Of a DNA stretch of 64,000 bases, positions 1-11,590 are shown in pieces. The notes beneath the pieces were generated by a model that ran no database searches, was not told the DNA's origin, and saw only the letters and a list, made by a program, of their open reading frames with translations. Where the stretch lies: the NCBI RefSeq assembly GCF_029867415.1, contig NC_081183.1:189612061-189676060 (forward strand). Direction: 5' to 3'. The stretch is from Vicia villosa. Lineage: Eukaryota > Streptophyta > Magnoliopsida > Fabales > Fabaceae. How positions within the stretch are numbered: position 1 is the stretch's first letter; each line of letters begins with the position of its first letter. The position numbers and the translations under genes were made by a program.

Positions 1-1025
1 CTTTATTTGCGTATGGAAAATTTTGACAGAATCGATGCATGTCACTGTACTTGTTGTCCTTTCAATTATTAATAATATACTATAATAATTACATTGTAAG
101 GTTCCACCATTTAAATTGTAACATGGTGACATGGTGAATTAATAAATTAAGTGGTTTCATTATACAATTTCTACATTTTACTCATCTATAAATTTAATAA
201 CTGTAGTTTTATACTCATGTTGAATATTAATAGCAAAAAGGACAATTTCCCCCAAAGTTAACGATGTTGAAACACCTAAATTTAAGATGATCAAATCATA
301 ATCAAAATAGTAATAATTTAGAATAGGTTGTCATAATCATAATCAATATTTCTACATGTAGTTATGCTTGTACTTTAGTACGAAGCAGACTAAAGATTTA
401 AGCCTTCACTTTCTAATACGTTTGTTCCGTCCCCTTTTTTTTTGGTTTTTGCGGGCATGGTTATTTATTTAAATTTTTGTGTCTTTATGCTTAGAAGGTG
501 CAATCTCCGCGGATTTTTTCCGCCCCATCCTCAATTTATTGTAGGATGAGCCTAGGTTTTATGCCTGCCCCGCTCTATTTTTTCAGACTTTTGTGGAACA
601 GACTTACACGAGACGGGTATGCTCGTTAGTCACCCTACCTTGTGTTTTTTTTTTATGATTATACATTTTCACCCATAAAATGGGAATGCTTGGATTACCT
701 ACATATTCCACTAAATGAATGAAATATGTTTCCAACAATATTTTTTTTAACAATTAAATATAAATAATAAAGTAATAAAAAAAGAATTGAAAACAAAAAT
801 TTAATATAAAATATGAACTAAATATAGCTGGCTTTTAAATTAATTTTAAAATAACTTTTTTATATATTTGATTGCAGAAGAAATGGAAGTTATTATATTT
901 ATGCGAATTTTTTTTGTAGGCCTCACAACTAGAAGATTTTTTCTTAATAACTAAGTTATATATAACTCATATTTCAAAAAAATTACTTAAATAATCATGT
1001 TTGATGGTGTTTTATACGTAGACGC
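1..1025. other. AT-rich non-coding stretch
   Basis: I recognise no gene. A GC-richer patch near 490-630 (GCGGATTTTTTCCGC and related motifs) looks like another decayed repeat, but I cannot define its ends. Confidence 0.4.
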
Positions 1026-1226
1026 CATTCCACATGGGTCTCCTATTTTTGTTTAAATTTTTTCAGTTACCTGCGGATTTAATGTTACCTGCAGATTTAC
1101 CAGCAGAATATTTTAATGTTTGGTCTGCATGTAAATTTGCAGCTAAATTCGTAAGTAAATCCGAAGGTAACAATAAATCTGCAGGTGAATTTTTTTAAAA
1201 AAACATAGGAGGCACCACGTGGAATG
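1026..1226. mobile_element. Foldback MITE-like element (copy 1)
   Basis: About 201 bp with imperfect terminal inverted repeats: CATTCCACATGG at the left and CCACGTGGAATG at the right, extending inward through CTCCTAT and ATAGGAG. Inside is a second nested inverted repeat, ACCTGCAGATTTA near 1086 against TAAATCTGCAGGT near 1171, plus a diverged partner pair built on CTGCGGATTTA. There is no coding capacity. I see no clear target-site duplication, so the superfamily is undetermined. Confidence 0.55.
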
Positions 1227-1379
1227 ACAAAGAAACATATGCAAGTTGTGAACTAATCACTTACGGAATACATATTTTATCACAGTTAAGAAAAAATTAT
1301 ATTACGAACAATGATTCGTAGTAAAGTAGAGTGTAATTATATGTGCCTTCTATACCATAACTAGTAACAAATTCGTGCA

Positions 1380-2125
1380 TACGCACGTGTTCTGGTTTGA
1401 TACACGCATTTGTTTACATAATATATTTATTTTAAATCAAAAATAAAATTTGAATCAAAATTTTTAAATCATAAATACCATTATTTGTATATAAAAATAT
1501 TTAGATCAATGATAGATTTTTCCCGTATATAAGTATTATTTATGTTTAGGTATCATTTAGAAAAATATCTGAAGCAATAGCAAATTTTTGTATATAAAAA
1601 TATTTCAATTAATAATAGATTTTTTTTCTGTATACTATTTTTGAATCAAAATTTTTTGGATCACAAATACCATTTTTCATATATAAAAATATTTAGATCA
1701 TTAATATATTTTTTCCATATACAAATATTATTTATGTTTAGGTATCGTTTAAAAAAATATCTAAATCAATTGTAAATTTGCGTATATAAAAGTATTTAGA
1801 TCAATAATAGTTTTTTTTCCGTATACCTTTTTTGAATAAAATTTTTTTGGATCATAAATATCATTTTTCATATATAAAAATATTTAGATCATTAATAGAT
1901 TTTTTTCCATATACAAATATTATTTATATTTAGGTATCGTTTACATAAAAATATTTAAATCAGTAATACTTTTGTTTCTGTATAATTTTTTTGAATAAAA
2001 TTTTTTGGGATCATAAATACCTTTTTTCGTATATAAATATATTTAGGATAATAATAGGTTTTTTCCAGTATACAAATATTATTTTTATTTAGATATCATT
2101 TACAAAAATATCTGAATCAATAAAA
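1380..2125. repeat. AT-rich degenerate tandem repeat, about 160-190 bp period
   Basis: A block with the order ATCAAAATTTTT, GATCATAAATACC, TATATAAAAATATTTAGATCA, TTTTTCC.TATA, AAATATTATTTATGTTTAGGTATC recurs at least four times. The GATCATAAATACC-type motif lies near 1460, 1655, 1845 and 2005. Units differ by indels and point changes, as in an old local satellite-like array. No reading frame is conserved. Confidence 0.7.
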
Positions 2126-2201
2126 TTTGATACTAATAGAATTTGGCTATAAATAATAGTAATATGTTACAATTGAATAAGTAATACACCTTTTTTCCCG
2201 T

Positions 2202-2203
<2 letters not shown>

Positions 2204-2259
<56 letters not shown>
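2204..2259. repeat. (TA)n microsatellite, 56 bp
   Basis: Uninterrupted AT dinucleotides. The equivalent tract in copy 2 (28959-28996) is 38 bp, so it is one of the fastest-diverging sites between the copies. Confidence 0.95.
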
Positions 2260-2261
<2 letters not shown>

Positions 2262-2279
2262 TATTTACATTGAAACATA

Positions 2280-4430
2280 TGTAACGACCGTTTTTTTTAA
2301 TTATTTATTTATGTGAGTTTTGTGAATTAATTGTGAATTATGTGTTAATTATATGCTTAATTGATTTTATGTTGTTTTATTTGGGAATTGTTAGTAAATA
2401 ATATAAGATAGTAAGTGTTGTTGATTATTGGGCCTAAGTTAGTATTAGTAAGTGAGGGGTGTTAGTTAGAGCCCATTAGTAATTTAAGATAGTAAGGGTT
2501 TATCTAAAACAAAGGTTTTAGAGGAAATAGAAGTTAGACGTTCATTTTGGGGTTTTTGGTGAAAGAAGAGAAGAGAGGAGAATCTCAAGGTTGAAGCTAG
2601 AGTTGTCTTCAATCCAAACCTAAGGTAAGGGTGGGATTCTTTCATGCTAAAGGGATGTATGATGATGTTTTGGGTGGGATTTAATTATATTTTGCATCCA
2701 TGGAAGTTGTGTGTAGAAAAGTTAGGGTTTATGCTACTTTCTATGGAATTACATGATTAAATATGATTTTGATGATCTATGTTGTTCAATAATGATGAAT
2801 ACTGGTTGTATTTGATGTTTATTGATGTATGGATTTGGTTTGGGTTGATGGATGTTGTATGAGGGGAATGGGGAAGAAAATGGTGATTTTCTGAGTTTTA
2901 CGCAGCATAGGTCGACCTACACAGAGGTTTGCGTCGACCTGTGCAGCCTAAAAGGGCAAAAATCTGGGTTTCTGATGAATGCGTCGACCTGTTGGGTCAG
3001 CGTGCGCATCCCGAGGGGGACAGAAACATTTATACGTCGACCTGAAGATCCTTTGCGTCGACCTGCTGATTTCCATTTTTGGCAGATTTTTGTAAAGACC
3101 ATAACTTTTGATCCGTAACTCCGTTTTAGGCGCCGTTTGAAGCGTTGGAAAGCTAACGCAATCAACTATACCATGATGCAATAAAATGATTCATATGATA
3201 TAGTTTCCTATTATGTTTATTAGGATTAAGTGATGAACTACGTTGTGTTAACATATGAAGTATGCTCTTTGTGCTGAATTGACATAACTGTGTTGTTGTA
3301 TAACTTGATGTATGTTTTCTTATGATGATGCAATGTTATTGAGATGAAGATATGTACCTTCCTCATGATGATATAATGATGTATGTGATGATATGCATAA
3401 TTGATAAAGAGGTTATATGCTATATGCGATTAATTGTGCGTATTTGATTATATCGTTTAAGTTGATCATGTCGTTTACGTGGATTGTGTTGTTCGAGTCG
3501 AATTATGTCGTTAAGTGTGATTGTGAGTGTGCATCATTGAGTCACATTCATTGCATTGTTTGAGACGGCCCTAGTGGCAAATGTTTGAGACGGCCCTTGT
3601 GGCGAATGTTTGAGACGGCCCAATGGCAATTGTTTGAGACGGGAGTTTCACTCCAATGGTACCACTTGCATTTGCATTGTTCGAGTTGCATAAGTAAAGT
3701 CGTGTGATGAGTCGTATTTGAATATTTGTGTGTGAATAACATGAATGTTATCTTGTGTCGATTTGATGGTTGTTCATTGGACATATGCGATAAATTCCTA
3801 TGTATGCCTTAATTGAGATTGATATTATTGTTGTCGGTAAGATGTTGAATGATGTGAATAGTAGTAAGTGATATGTGTTGAGAAGTGGTGACCAATGTAT
3901 GATTATTTCTCCGCCTTGAATATTATCATACACTTCTTTATAATGAATGATATTTCACCCCTTCTGTTTGAATGTTACTCTCCGTTGGTAACGTGCGGGT
4001 AATGACGAGGAGTAGTCGTGTACCTATAGCTCGAGTCGGTGTGTGTCAATGCTCTGATACGTAACACTCGGGGAACGCTGGATTACTTGTTTATGTTTTA
4101 GCTCCTTATGTTTATCCTTGTTAAACTTTGTCCTTATGTTATGCTGAGACCTTTTGATGTATTGTGTCTTGTTTGGCCGTGATATTATGAGTTGTATTGT
4201 TGTTGACATACGATTTTCCGCTGCGATGCCAGTACTTGATTGGCTGACAATGATTAATGATTTCGATATTGTTCTCCTATATGTGTGTTATGTATCTAAG
4301 TGATTGAGCATGATATACGTATGTGATTTTGTTGTTTAAAATGTGACGCTCCGAATCTTATGTTCTATTTGCTTTGAAATTTTGTACTCTGATATTCTTG
4401 TTTATTGCGGGGTAGATTTGGGGTGTTACA
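2280..4430 (+). mobile_element. Solo LTR, Tekay/Del-like Ty3-gypsy (copy 1)
   Basis: A 2151-bp block begins TGTAACGACCG and ends GGGGTGTTACA, so it has TG...CA ends and TGTAAC/GTTACA termini. It is flanked by identical 5-bp duplications ACATA (2275-2279 and 4431-4435). No internal region accompanies it, so it is a solo LTR left by recombination between the two LTRs of a full element. The terminal motifs and the GAGACGGCCC repeats inside resemble LTRs of legume Tekay/Del chromoviruses; that lineage call is from memory. Short reading frames at 2852-4209 on both strands show no known domain and I do not treat them as genes. Confidence 0.85.
3557..3641 (+). repeat. Short tandem repeat in the solo LTR
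   Basis: TTTGAGACGG occurs four times at about 24-27 bp spacing, followed in the first three units by CCC and a GGC-containing segment (CCCTAGTGGC, CCCTTGTGGC, CCCAATGGC). It lies within the solo LTR and is repeated identically in copy 2 near 30298-30382. Confidence 0.7.
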
Positions 4431-4435
4431 ACATA

Positions 4436-5519
4436 TATTTGTGAAATGACATCAATAACAAATAATTTTTCTAATATTTAATTGTACAAATATTATTTTA
4501 ATCGTATAAACTTCATTAATGAAATATATTAATATTATAATATTTTGAATCATATAAATTAAAGTTAATGATAAGTGACACACATTTTTGTATTTTGTCC
4601 AATAAAACACCTTTTCAAGTATGTTTTTAAGTTCATTTTAATTGAAATAATTTTTTAAAACTAAAATTATTATTTTTTTCTGAAAAAATATTGTATTTTA
4701 AAATAAAAACTATTTCAAAATATATTTCTTCGTTATTAATATTCAATTACTAAAGTTAATTTTTAAAAATTAAATACTATTTAAAATGTAAATTAACAAT
4801 TATTTAAAATGATCATAATAATCTTTTTATTAAAAAATAACTTATTAGAATATTTTGATTAATAATTTATTAGAAATAATAATAATAAAGTAATAAAAAA
4901 TGAAAAAGTGAAAATTGAAAAAGTGAAAAGTGAGTTAAAAAAACCAACAAAAGACATTTTTTGCCCTTAAATTATTAATTTATACTAAGATAATACAAGG
5001 GTATTTTTGTGATTTTCAGAACAACAACTTTTCTTATATTATAGATGGGTTATTACTTATTAGTCATAACAAAAACACATTAACATGTAACTTACTATAA
5101 AGGTTATACTATGGTTGCTTAAAACAACAGTAGATTTAAAATTAATGTTGAGTACCTCTTCATTTTTGCCCATGGTTTCTTTGTTTAAGCACTTTTTTTT
5201 AAATAATTTCTATAATGTTATATATTTTTATTTAAAAAATAACTTACAATTTTTTTTAACAAAAGCTTAAATAATTAATTTAAATAATTATACTAAAAAT
5301 ATTATTTTAAGTATAATGATCAGTTTACTATAATTATTTTTGGATATTAATATTTCAAAAAATAATTCAAATTTAAAACTATTTCAAATATTTTTCTAAA
5401 AAAAATATTTTTAAAATACATCTTTTTGAAAAATTTAATATTTTGACAATGTTTTAATATTTAACAATGTATATTTCTGTTATAGAATGTCAAAATTAAT
5501 ATTTTAACTAATTTTATAA
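4436..5519. other. AT-rich intergenic stretch
   Basis: About 1.1 kb of AT-rich sequence between the solo LTR and the LINE fragment. I see no gene, terminal repeat or RNA in it. The counterpart is 31177-32260. Confidence 0.5.
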
Positions 5520-6549
5520 AAGATTTTTGTGCAGAGTAACACACCGGAGTGCGAGACTGCTAAGTCACGCAGGCAGAGTTCAGCTTATCAAAAGCGTTAT
5601 GGTTGTCGTCACCACTTATTGGATGAATTGCTTTCCTCTTCTTAAGCAGGTTATTCACAAAATTAATGCCATATGTCGAACATTCCTATGGATGGGGAGG
5701 GGTAGTGAGCTGTCGAGGAAGTCCCTAGTTGCGTGGAAGGAAGTTTGCACACCAAAACCCAAAGGTGGACTAAACATAATTGACCTTGAGTATTGGAAAA
5801 GTGAAATTCTAATCAAACTCCTCTGGAACATTTGTAAAAAGGCGGACAATTTATGGGTCAAATGGATTCATAGTTACTATATTAAAAAAGAGCAGGTGAT
5901 GACCATTAGAGCTAGAGAGTCCTGCACATGGATTCTCAAAGCCATCCTGAGGCAAAGAGAGAAAGTGAGTAATATGCACTGCTGGAATTCTATGTTGCAG
6001 CAGAATAGATTTGATGTGAATAGTGCATACTTGGAGCTGAATACTAGAGGTCAGAAAGTTGGTTGGAGGAAACTTTCCTACAACAATTTGGCGAGGCCTA
6101 GCGCTCAATTTACCATGTGGATGGCGTGTCGGAACAGGTTAGCAACAAAATTGAGATTGTTTAAGTTTGGTATGCTTAACAATACGACTTGCAGTTTCTG
6201 TTCAGAGACCGAAACAATTGATCATCTTTTATTTAGTTGTAAGGTTACGTGTGATATTTGGCATGAAGTGTTGTGTTGGCTGCAAATTTCTCATGTTCCG
6301 TGTGCGTGGATTGAGGAACTTTTATTAATAACCAGACACAGTGCGGGGAAAAGCTGGAAAAGCAAATTCCTTAAAGTAGCGGCTACTGAATGTATCTACG
6401 AAATTTGGAGATACCGTAATGAAAATATTTTTGGAGATGGCGTAAATAATAATAATATAGGAAGGAAAATCATTGATATGATGATAGTGTATAGAAGTTG
6501 GAGCAATCGGGAGCTTAGAGAACACATAGCTAGATTAATGATTGTCTAA
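5520..6549 (+). pseudogene. 5'-truncated LINE ORF2 C-terminus with zf-RVT (copy 1)
   Basis: A 340-codon open stretch matches the C-terminal part of plant L1-type LINE ORF2, downstream of the reverse-transcriptase palm. The early part reads like the thumb and connector (HAGRVQLIKSV, WKEVCTPKPKGGLNI). Residues 222-238 form the CX2CX7HX4C zinc-binding motif (C222, C225, H233, C238) typical of the zf-RVT domain, followed by an IWRYRNENIF segment. The open frame begins at TTG, not ATG, and the endonuclease and RT core are absent, so this is a 5'-truncated copy, the usual outcome of target-primed reverse transcription. It ends at TAA 6547-6549. The 3' UTR runs into a (TA)n tract. It cannot encode a working protein by itself. 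Confidence 0.85.
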
Positions 6550-6644
6550 GCTAGGAATTTTCTTTTTCGTTTTCTGGTATGAGCTGGACCGATGGCAATC
6601 ACTTTTGTAAAATGTCACTATTTTTTATTTAACGATACTCTTTG

Positions 6645-6650
<6 letters not shown>

Positions 6651-6722
<72 letters not shown>
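6651..6722. repeat. (TA)n microsatellite at the LINE 3' end, 72 bp
   Basis: A pure AT tract followed by A-rich sequence and two copies of AAAAAAAAATTAAAAAATATTTT. It probably grew from the LINE tail. In copy 2 the tract is 125 bp (33392-33516) and one of the A-rich copies is missing. Confidence 0.9.
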
Positions 6723-6727
<5 letters not shown>

Positions 6728-7762
6728 AAAAAAAAATTAAAAAATATTTTAATTTTAAAAAAAAAATTAAAAAATATTTTTGAAAATAAAAACCATCTTG
6801 CTTAAGTTGATCTAACATTTTTAAAATGGAAAATAAAATCTAATTACAAAAAGGTAATAAAATTTTGATATTTAGAGAAAATGTAGATCGTGAAAATAGG
6901 CATGTTTTGAGAAAATAATAATTTGACAGAATCATAATGACGTTGGTTGATAAAGAAGTACTTATATACTATGCATTGTTAAGGACAATGTTTATCCGAT
7001 TTAATAATGTTTTTGTCTCGTACCTTGTATTCGAGGTTATTTTGATCCATTATTTTTATATAAAAAAAAGGATCATTTGAGTCTTTTAATTATACTAATT
7101 GAACTACGTTAGTTCTTTTCGTATATTATGTTAGTAAGCTAATCAATAAAGTTATGTGACACTGGCATGGAATGCCATGTAAGTTATGACAATTTTGTGA
7201 CTGATTTAGCGACGAAAATTTTTCACTAATTTTTTTCTAGTTTTGATTGTTGTTCTTATCTTCTTCAAAAAATCCAAAATTTTCAAAATATTTTAGAATG
7301 TATTTTGGATGAAGCATTTCAATAAAATAAATTAATTTTTTGAAGAAATTTAAAATGTCTTGACCAAAATCTATTGTTTGGATAAATAAAAAAGAAAAAT
7401 CGTTAAAATGATGTAAATTTATTAAGTATTTTATTCAAATTAAATTTAAGGACTTTCAAATGACAGAAAAAAGTAATGAATTTGAAATTGCTCTTTCACT
7501 CTGCATAATTTGAATGTTAAATTGTTTATTATTAATTTTTCAAAATTTACAAAATTGTCCTCATATTTTATAAAAAAAAATCAAATTCACTCCTAAAATT
7601 TTCAAAAAATTGCAAATAAATTCTTAAAAATTTTCAAATTTTATAAATTGGTCCTTCAAACTTTCAAAAATTATAAATTGGTCTCTATTTTTCATATTTT
7701 AAATTTAGTCCAAATTTTTTTAAAACTTATGAAAATAACCTTAAAAATTTAACAATGGATCA
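6723..7762. other. AT-rich intergenic stretch
   Basis: I see no gene. From 7540 to 7735 the phrase AAATTGGTC plus TTTCAAA/TTTTCAT-type segments recurs a few times, suggesting a decayed short tandem repeat. Confidence 0.4.
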
Positions 7763-8388
7763 TGTTCTGGACTGGGCTGTCTCTTGGCCCAAATACAACG
7801 AGAGACCCAAGATCGGCCTAATCCAAGAGTAAGGCCACATATAATTCCTCTTCACCATGTCGGGCATTTGCCGCGCTAGTTCAGGTTGGCAAGTCCACAA
7901 GCCCCTCGGGCAGGACGTAGACTGAGCTAGACGAGGTCTCCGACAGGCACTCCCTGCGAGCACGTCCACCTATCCTCTTCGCCGAATACCTTTCTCCTTG
8001 TAGGGTTCCTTCACCACCTAATCCTCCAGGTAAGGCGGAGTCCACACACTCCCAAAAAGACCGCGTCTCCCCTTGTACTTCAGAGCGGTTGACCGGGATG
8101 GGGACCACGTATTGGTCTCCACTACACGTAGAATCTTGGCAGTCTCCAAATTGGGCATGGGCATCCAGTCCAATATGGAGATCTTGGCCCAATGTTGTGA
8201 GCTATAAATACTCTCTTTCACTAGAGGGTCAGATAACCTCATTCATTCCCACTCTTATCTTGTAATTACACTCTGATTGCTCTCTCTTCTCACTTTGACA
8301 TCGGAGTATCTTGCAGATACACCCTCCCAGTTCACAAGAAGCTCAACTCGTTACAGACCTTGACGATCCTTCTGATCAGGTACGATCA
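7763..8388 (+). mobile_element. Solo LTR of a small LTR element, plus orientation (copy 1)
   Basis: This 626-bp block starts TGTTCTGGACTGGGC and ends GGTACGATCA. It is the reverse-oriented partner of 10968-11590. It is GC-richer than its surroundings and has a clear TATA box (TATAAATA, 8203-8210) followed by CTCTTTCACTAGAGGGTCAG. Flanks are GATCA (7758-7762) and GTTCA (8389-8393), a 5-bp duplication with one mismatch. No primer-binding site follows the 3' end, so it is a solo LTR. Reading frames inside it on the minus strand (7760-8242) are incidental. Confidence 0.8.
8203..8210 (+). promoter_or_regulatory. TATA box of the solo LTR
   Basis: TATAAATA in the middle of the LTR, conserved at the matching place in the inverted LTR at 11145-11152. 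Confidence 0.7.
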
Positions 8389-8785
8389 GTTCATTTTAAT
8401 ATTTCATTCAAACAATAGAATTTAAAAATAAATAAATTTCAATTGAATGATTTAACTGATTTAAAATTTTGAATTTAAAAAAAAAAAAAAACCTCATCCA
8501 AACACACTTTATAATTGCTGATAATTTTTTCATTGACTTTACCCTTAATTTTTCTTATAGTGTGTGTATTGTTTTTGTTCGGAGTGGTTTGTGAAACCAA
8601 CAAGTTGTTGTTAATGAAATAAAATCCTCACCTTTCTCATTTTCTCCACATATTCAAATACTTCATTCTAGTCACCTTTCCATTCTAAACTACCCATTCA
8701 TTTTGCATAGATTATTTTTCAACATCAAGAATTATGTCCATTTTCTCGATGTTTCTTTTTACACCATTTTAATTAATTATTAATA

Positions 8786-9123
8786 CCTCCATTTTTTATT
8801 ATAAATCGTTTTGGTTATTTCGCACATATTAAGAAAATAATGATTGTTTTATTGAAAATGAGAAATTATGAAATTTTTTATAAAATTATCCTATGTAAAA
8901 GATAAATTTATATAAATAAAAAGAGAGAATAATAAATATTTAAAAATATAATATAAAAATATCATTAATTATTGAAATTGTAAAACAATTGTAGTATAAA
9001 ATTTTATCTCAAAACAATTTATAATAGAAAAAATATCATTAATTATTCATTGAAATTGGAAAACAATATATTGTTAGTACAAAATTTTATCTCAAAACAA
9101 TTTATAATAAAAAATTGAGGAAG
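8786..9123. mobile_element. Stowaway-like MITE (copy 1)
   Basis: 338 bp bounded by TA on both sides (8784-8785, 9124-9125). Terminal inverted repeats: CCTCCATTTTTTATTATAAA at the left, and at the right the complement of CTTCCTCAATTTTTTATTAT. The right terminal region is tandemly duplicated: two copies of a segment built on ATCATTAATTATT...TTTTATCTCAAAACAATTT (about 8959-9035 and 9036-9110). TA target and CTCC-type termini fit Tc1/mariner-derived Stowaway MITEs. Confidence 0.7.
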
Positions 9124-9436
9124 TATTATGCAATTGATGGAATAAGAGGAGCATTAGAGGTGTTTTGTTGAAATGCTTCTGGTTAAGGATGAATTCAAGC
9201 CTTATTAAAAACTTGTGTGATACAAAAGAGGACTAGTAGAACATTGAAAACCTGACTTTCTATCTTGAAACCCTTGATTTTTATGGGGTTTTTCAATTAT
9301 ATGATCATCATGCTAACAATGGTTGTTACAAAAGTCTTGCATTTAATTTTTAGTGTTTTGTGAATGTCCTTTAATTCTTCAACGGTGTTTTGTAAGAAAA
9401 TGGAGCAATGAGAAATTCAGTTGAAGTAAAATTCAA
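9124..9436. other. Non-coding stretch between MITE and integrase relic
   Basis: About 0.3 kb with no recognisable gene. The last bases lead into the gypsy integrase relic and may be its decayed upstream part. Confidence 0.35.
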
Positions 9437-10003
9437 ATGAGTGCTAAAATTAAAAAGGATATTAGACTATGCTCGAGAGGATACCGTCCCATGCTAAGAC
9501 GCTATCTCCACGAATGCAGAAATAGTCACGACTTTGTGACCCAATGCTTGATCTATCAACAAGCTAAGGCTTCCACAGCACTTCCAGTAGGCTGCAGGCC
9601 TACTACAGCCGCTTCCTATTCTGACTTAAATTTGGGAGGATATTACTACGGACTTCTTCAAGGATTAACAAATTCCCAATCATACTTTTTTCTTGTTGTA
9701 GTGGATCACCTCTCAAAGTAAGTCATTGTGCTGCTCTTAAAAGTGATGATATTGCTTTCAAAGTTGCAGAAATTTTTATGAGTTCCATTGTTAAACTACG
9801 TTGCTTCCCTAAGTCAATTGTGTCAGATAGGGATAAAGTTTTTACTAGTCAATTTAAGAAAAAATTATTTAAATTGAGTAAACACGGCATTGGCCATGAG
9901 TACGGAATACCATCCTCAAACGGACGCACAATCTGAAGCGATCAAAAAATGCTTAGAAATGTACTTACGCCTTACGCCTTTTTACCAGTCAAAATCCAAA
10001 GGC

Positions 10004-10869
10004 AATACTTTCCTAATTATTCAACACTTACAAAGTCAATTCAAGATTGGTTCTATGCAACAAAGCATTACTACTAAAATAAAAATACATTCTTCCCCAA
10101 ACGAAAACCGTTCTATAATGAATTCATACATATATTAGAAAAACATAGTATATTACAATAATAAAACTGGAACTAAATCTTCTACTCTAGGACATATAAT
10201 CTTCAAGAAACAATATTATTTAGCATTGCCCAAATCCAATAACATACATGTGCATATAATAAACTGATTGTTGAGTTAAAACACCCATCAAGATTGAAGC
10301 AAATAAACATATGATAAAGCCCAAATCCAAGTAAATAAACTAGGAATTAATTCTCCTCATCATCCAATTCATGCATTTTCTAGAGTATCTCGATTCTGAA
10401 CCTTTGATTGTGAGAGCAAGCTTAAAATTTTCACCAATTCTAGGTTTGACAATTTGGAATCTTCACCAATTTGGGGGTTTAGGGTTCTTCACCAATTTCG
10501 GGGTTTTGGGTTCTTCACCATTTTTCAGTTGTTCTTCAAAGTTTCCACGGTTCATAAGCTATTTGGAGGTTGAATGTTTGAAGTTATTAATAGTTAAAAT
10601 TTTGAAACTAAAGTTTTAACGGTTTGGTTCGGAATTAAATTCAAAGTGGTTAATTACTTATTGGTTCGGTTCTAGAACCATTAATAAAATATAAGTTCGG
10701 TTCACTAACCATTAATAATGGTTCAGTTAGTTTAACTCCAGTTCGATTTGGCGATTAATTTTGAACAACCCTAGTTACAATGGAAGTTGTGATTCTGGAA
10801 TTCTACTTATGCAACGGTTCCAAGGAACGCTAGTACAAGAGCTTCTAATCGTGACTTTACCAGTAAGAG
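10004..10869. mobile_element. 866-bp insertion inside the integrase relic, unclassified
   Basis: It is bounded by a direct repeat of TCAAAATCCAAAGGC (9989-10003 and 10870-10884); the duplication extends left through TTTACCAGT with a 6-bp indel in the second copy. The gypsy reading resumes across it, so the repeat is a target duplication of about 22 bp. Such a long duplication suggests target-primed insertion, but there is no poly-A tail. The right part has GGTTCGGTTC and GAACAACCCTAG motifs like some hAT-type ends. Small reading frames inside it have no recognisable domain. Confidence 0.5.
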
Positions 10870-10967
10870 TCAAAATCCAAAGGCGTGGTCCAAATATCTT
10901 ATGTGTGCAGAGCTATGGTATAATACTGTATTTCGCACTAGTATTGGTAGGTGCCCCCATTCAAAGC

Positions 10968-11590
10968 TGATCGTACCTGACCAGAAGAATCGTCGCTGGC
11001 TGCTCGGAATTGGATCTTCTAGGAATGAGGAGGGGGTGTACCTGCAAGGTACTCCGATGCCCAAGTGAGTAGACGAGCAAAGGAGCGCAAGTACAAGCTA
11101 AAAGTAAGTAAGAATTGAATACCTGACCCTCTAGTGAAAGAGGGTATTTATAGCCCCCAGCACTGGGCCATGATCTCGCTACTTGGTTGGACTTCCAAGC
11201 CCAACTAGGAGACTTCCAGGTTTCCTGAGCGGAGATATCGGAGGTGCGTGAGTGCCCTCTGTCCTGGTTAACCGCTCTGAAGTTTAAGGGAGACGCGGTA
11301 TTTTGGGGGCCACGTTGGCTCCGTATTATTCGGAAGGTTGGATATGAAGGAGCCCTGTGAGGAGCAGGGTCCTCGGCAACGAGGGTGCTCGCGGGGAGCA
11401 CTCGTGCTGGGCGCCAGCCAGCTCGTGGGGAGCAATCCTGCCGGGCGTTATATGGTTAACGAGGATGGTCCTGCCGAGCATGGCGAAGACGGGCATCCTA
11501 GACCCAGATGTGGGTCACAGAGGAACTTGGGCCTCTGAGGTTTACTGGGCCGAAACTATGTTGGGCCTAACCTTGGCCCAGTCCAGAACA
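10968..11590 (-). mobile_element. Solo LTR of the same small family, minus orientation (copy 1)
   Basis: On the minus strand it starts TGTTCTGGACTGGGC and ends GGTACGATCA, matching 7763-8388 throughout with moderate divergence. The TATA box TATAAATA lies on the minus strand at 11145-11152. It is flanked by perfect 5-bp duplications AAAGC (10963-10967 and 11591-11595). The insertion fell in gypsy integrase codons, and the host frame reads on either side (WYNT..., then AIYGREPL). Frames inside it (10961-11401 minus, 11338-11650 plus) are incidental. Confidence 0.9.

Noticed and set aside
2852..4209. Several 60-88 codon frames on both strands
   Set aside because: All inside the 2.15 kb solo LTR; overlapping frames on opposite strands, no recognisable domain.
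7881..8192. 103-codon minus-strand frame
   Set aside because: Lies inside the small-family solo LTR; not conserved in the inverted sister LTR.
10961..11401. 146-codon minus-strand frame and overlapping plus-strand frames
   Set aside because: They lie within a solo LTR with defined ends and target duplications; the composition is that of a GC-rich LTR, with no domain.
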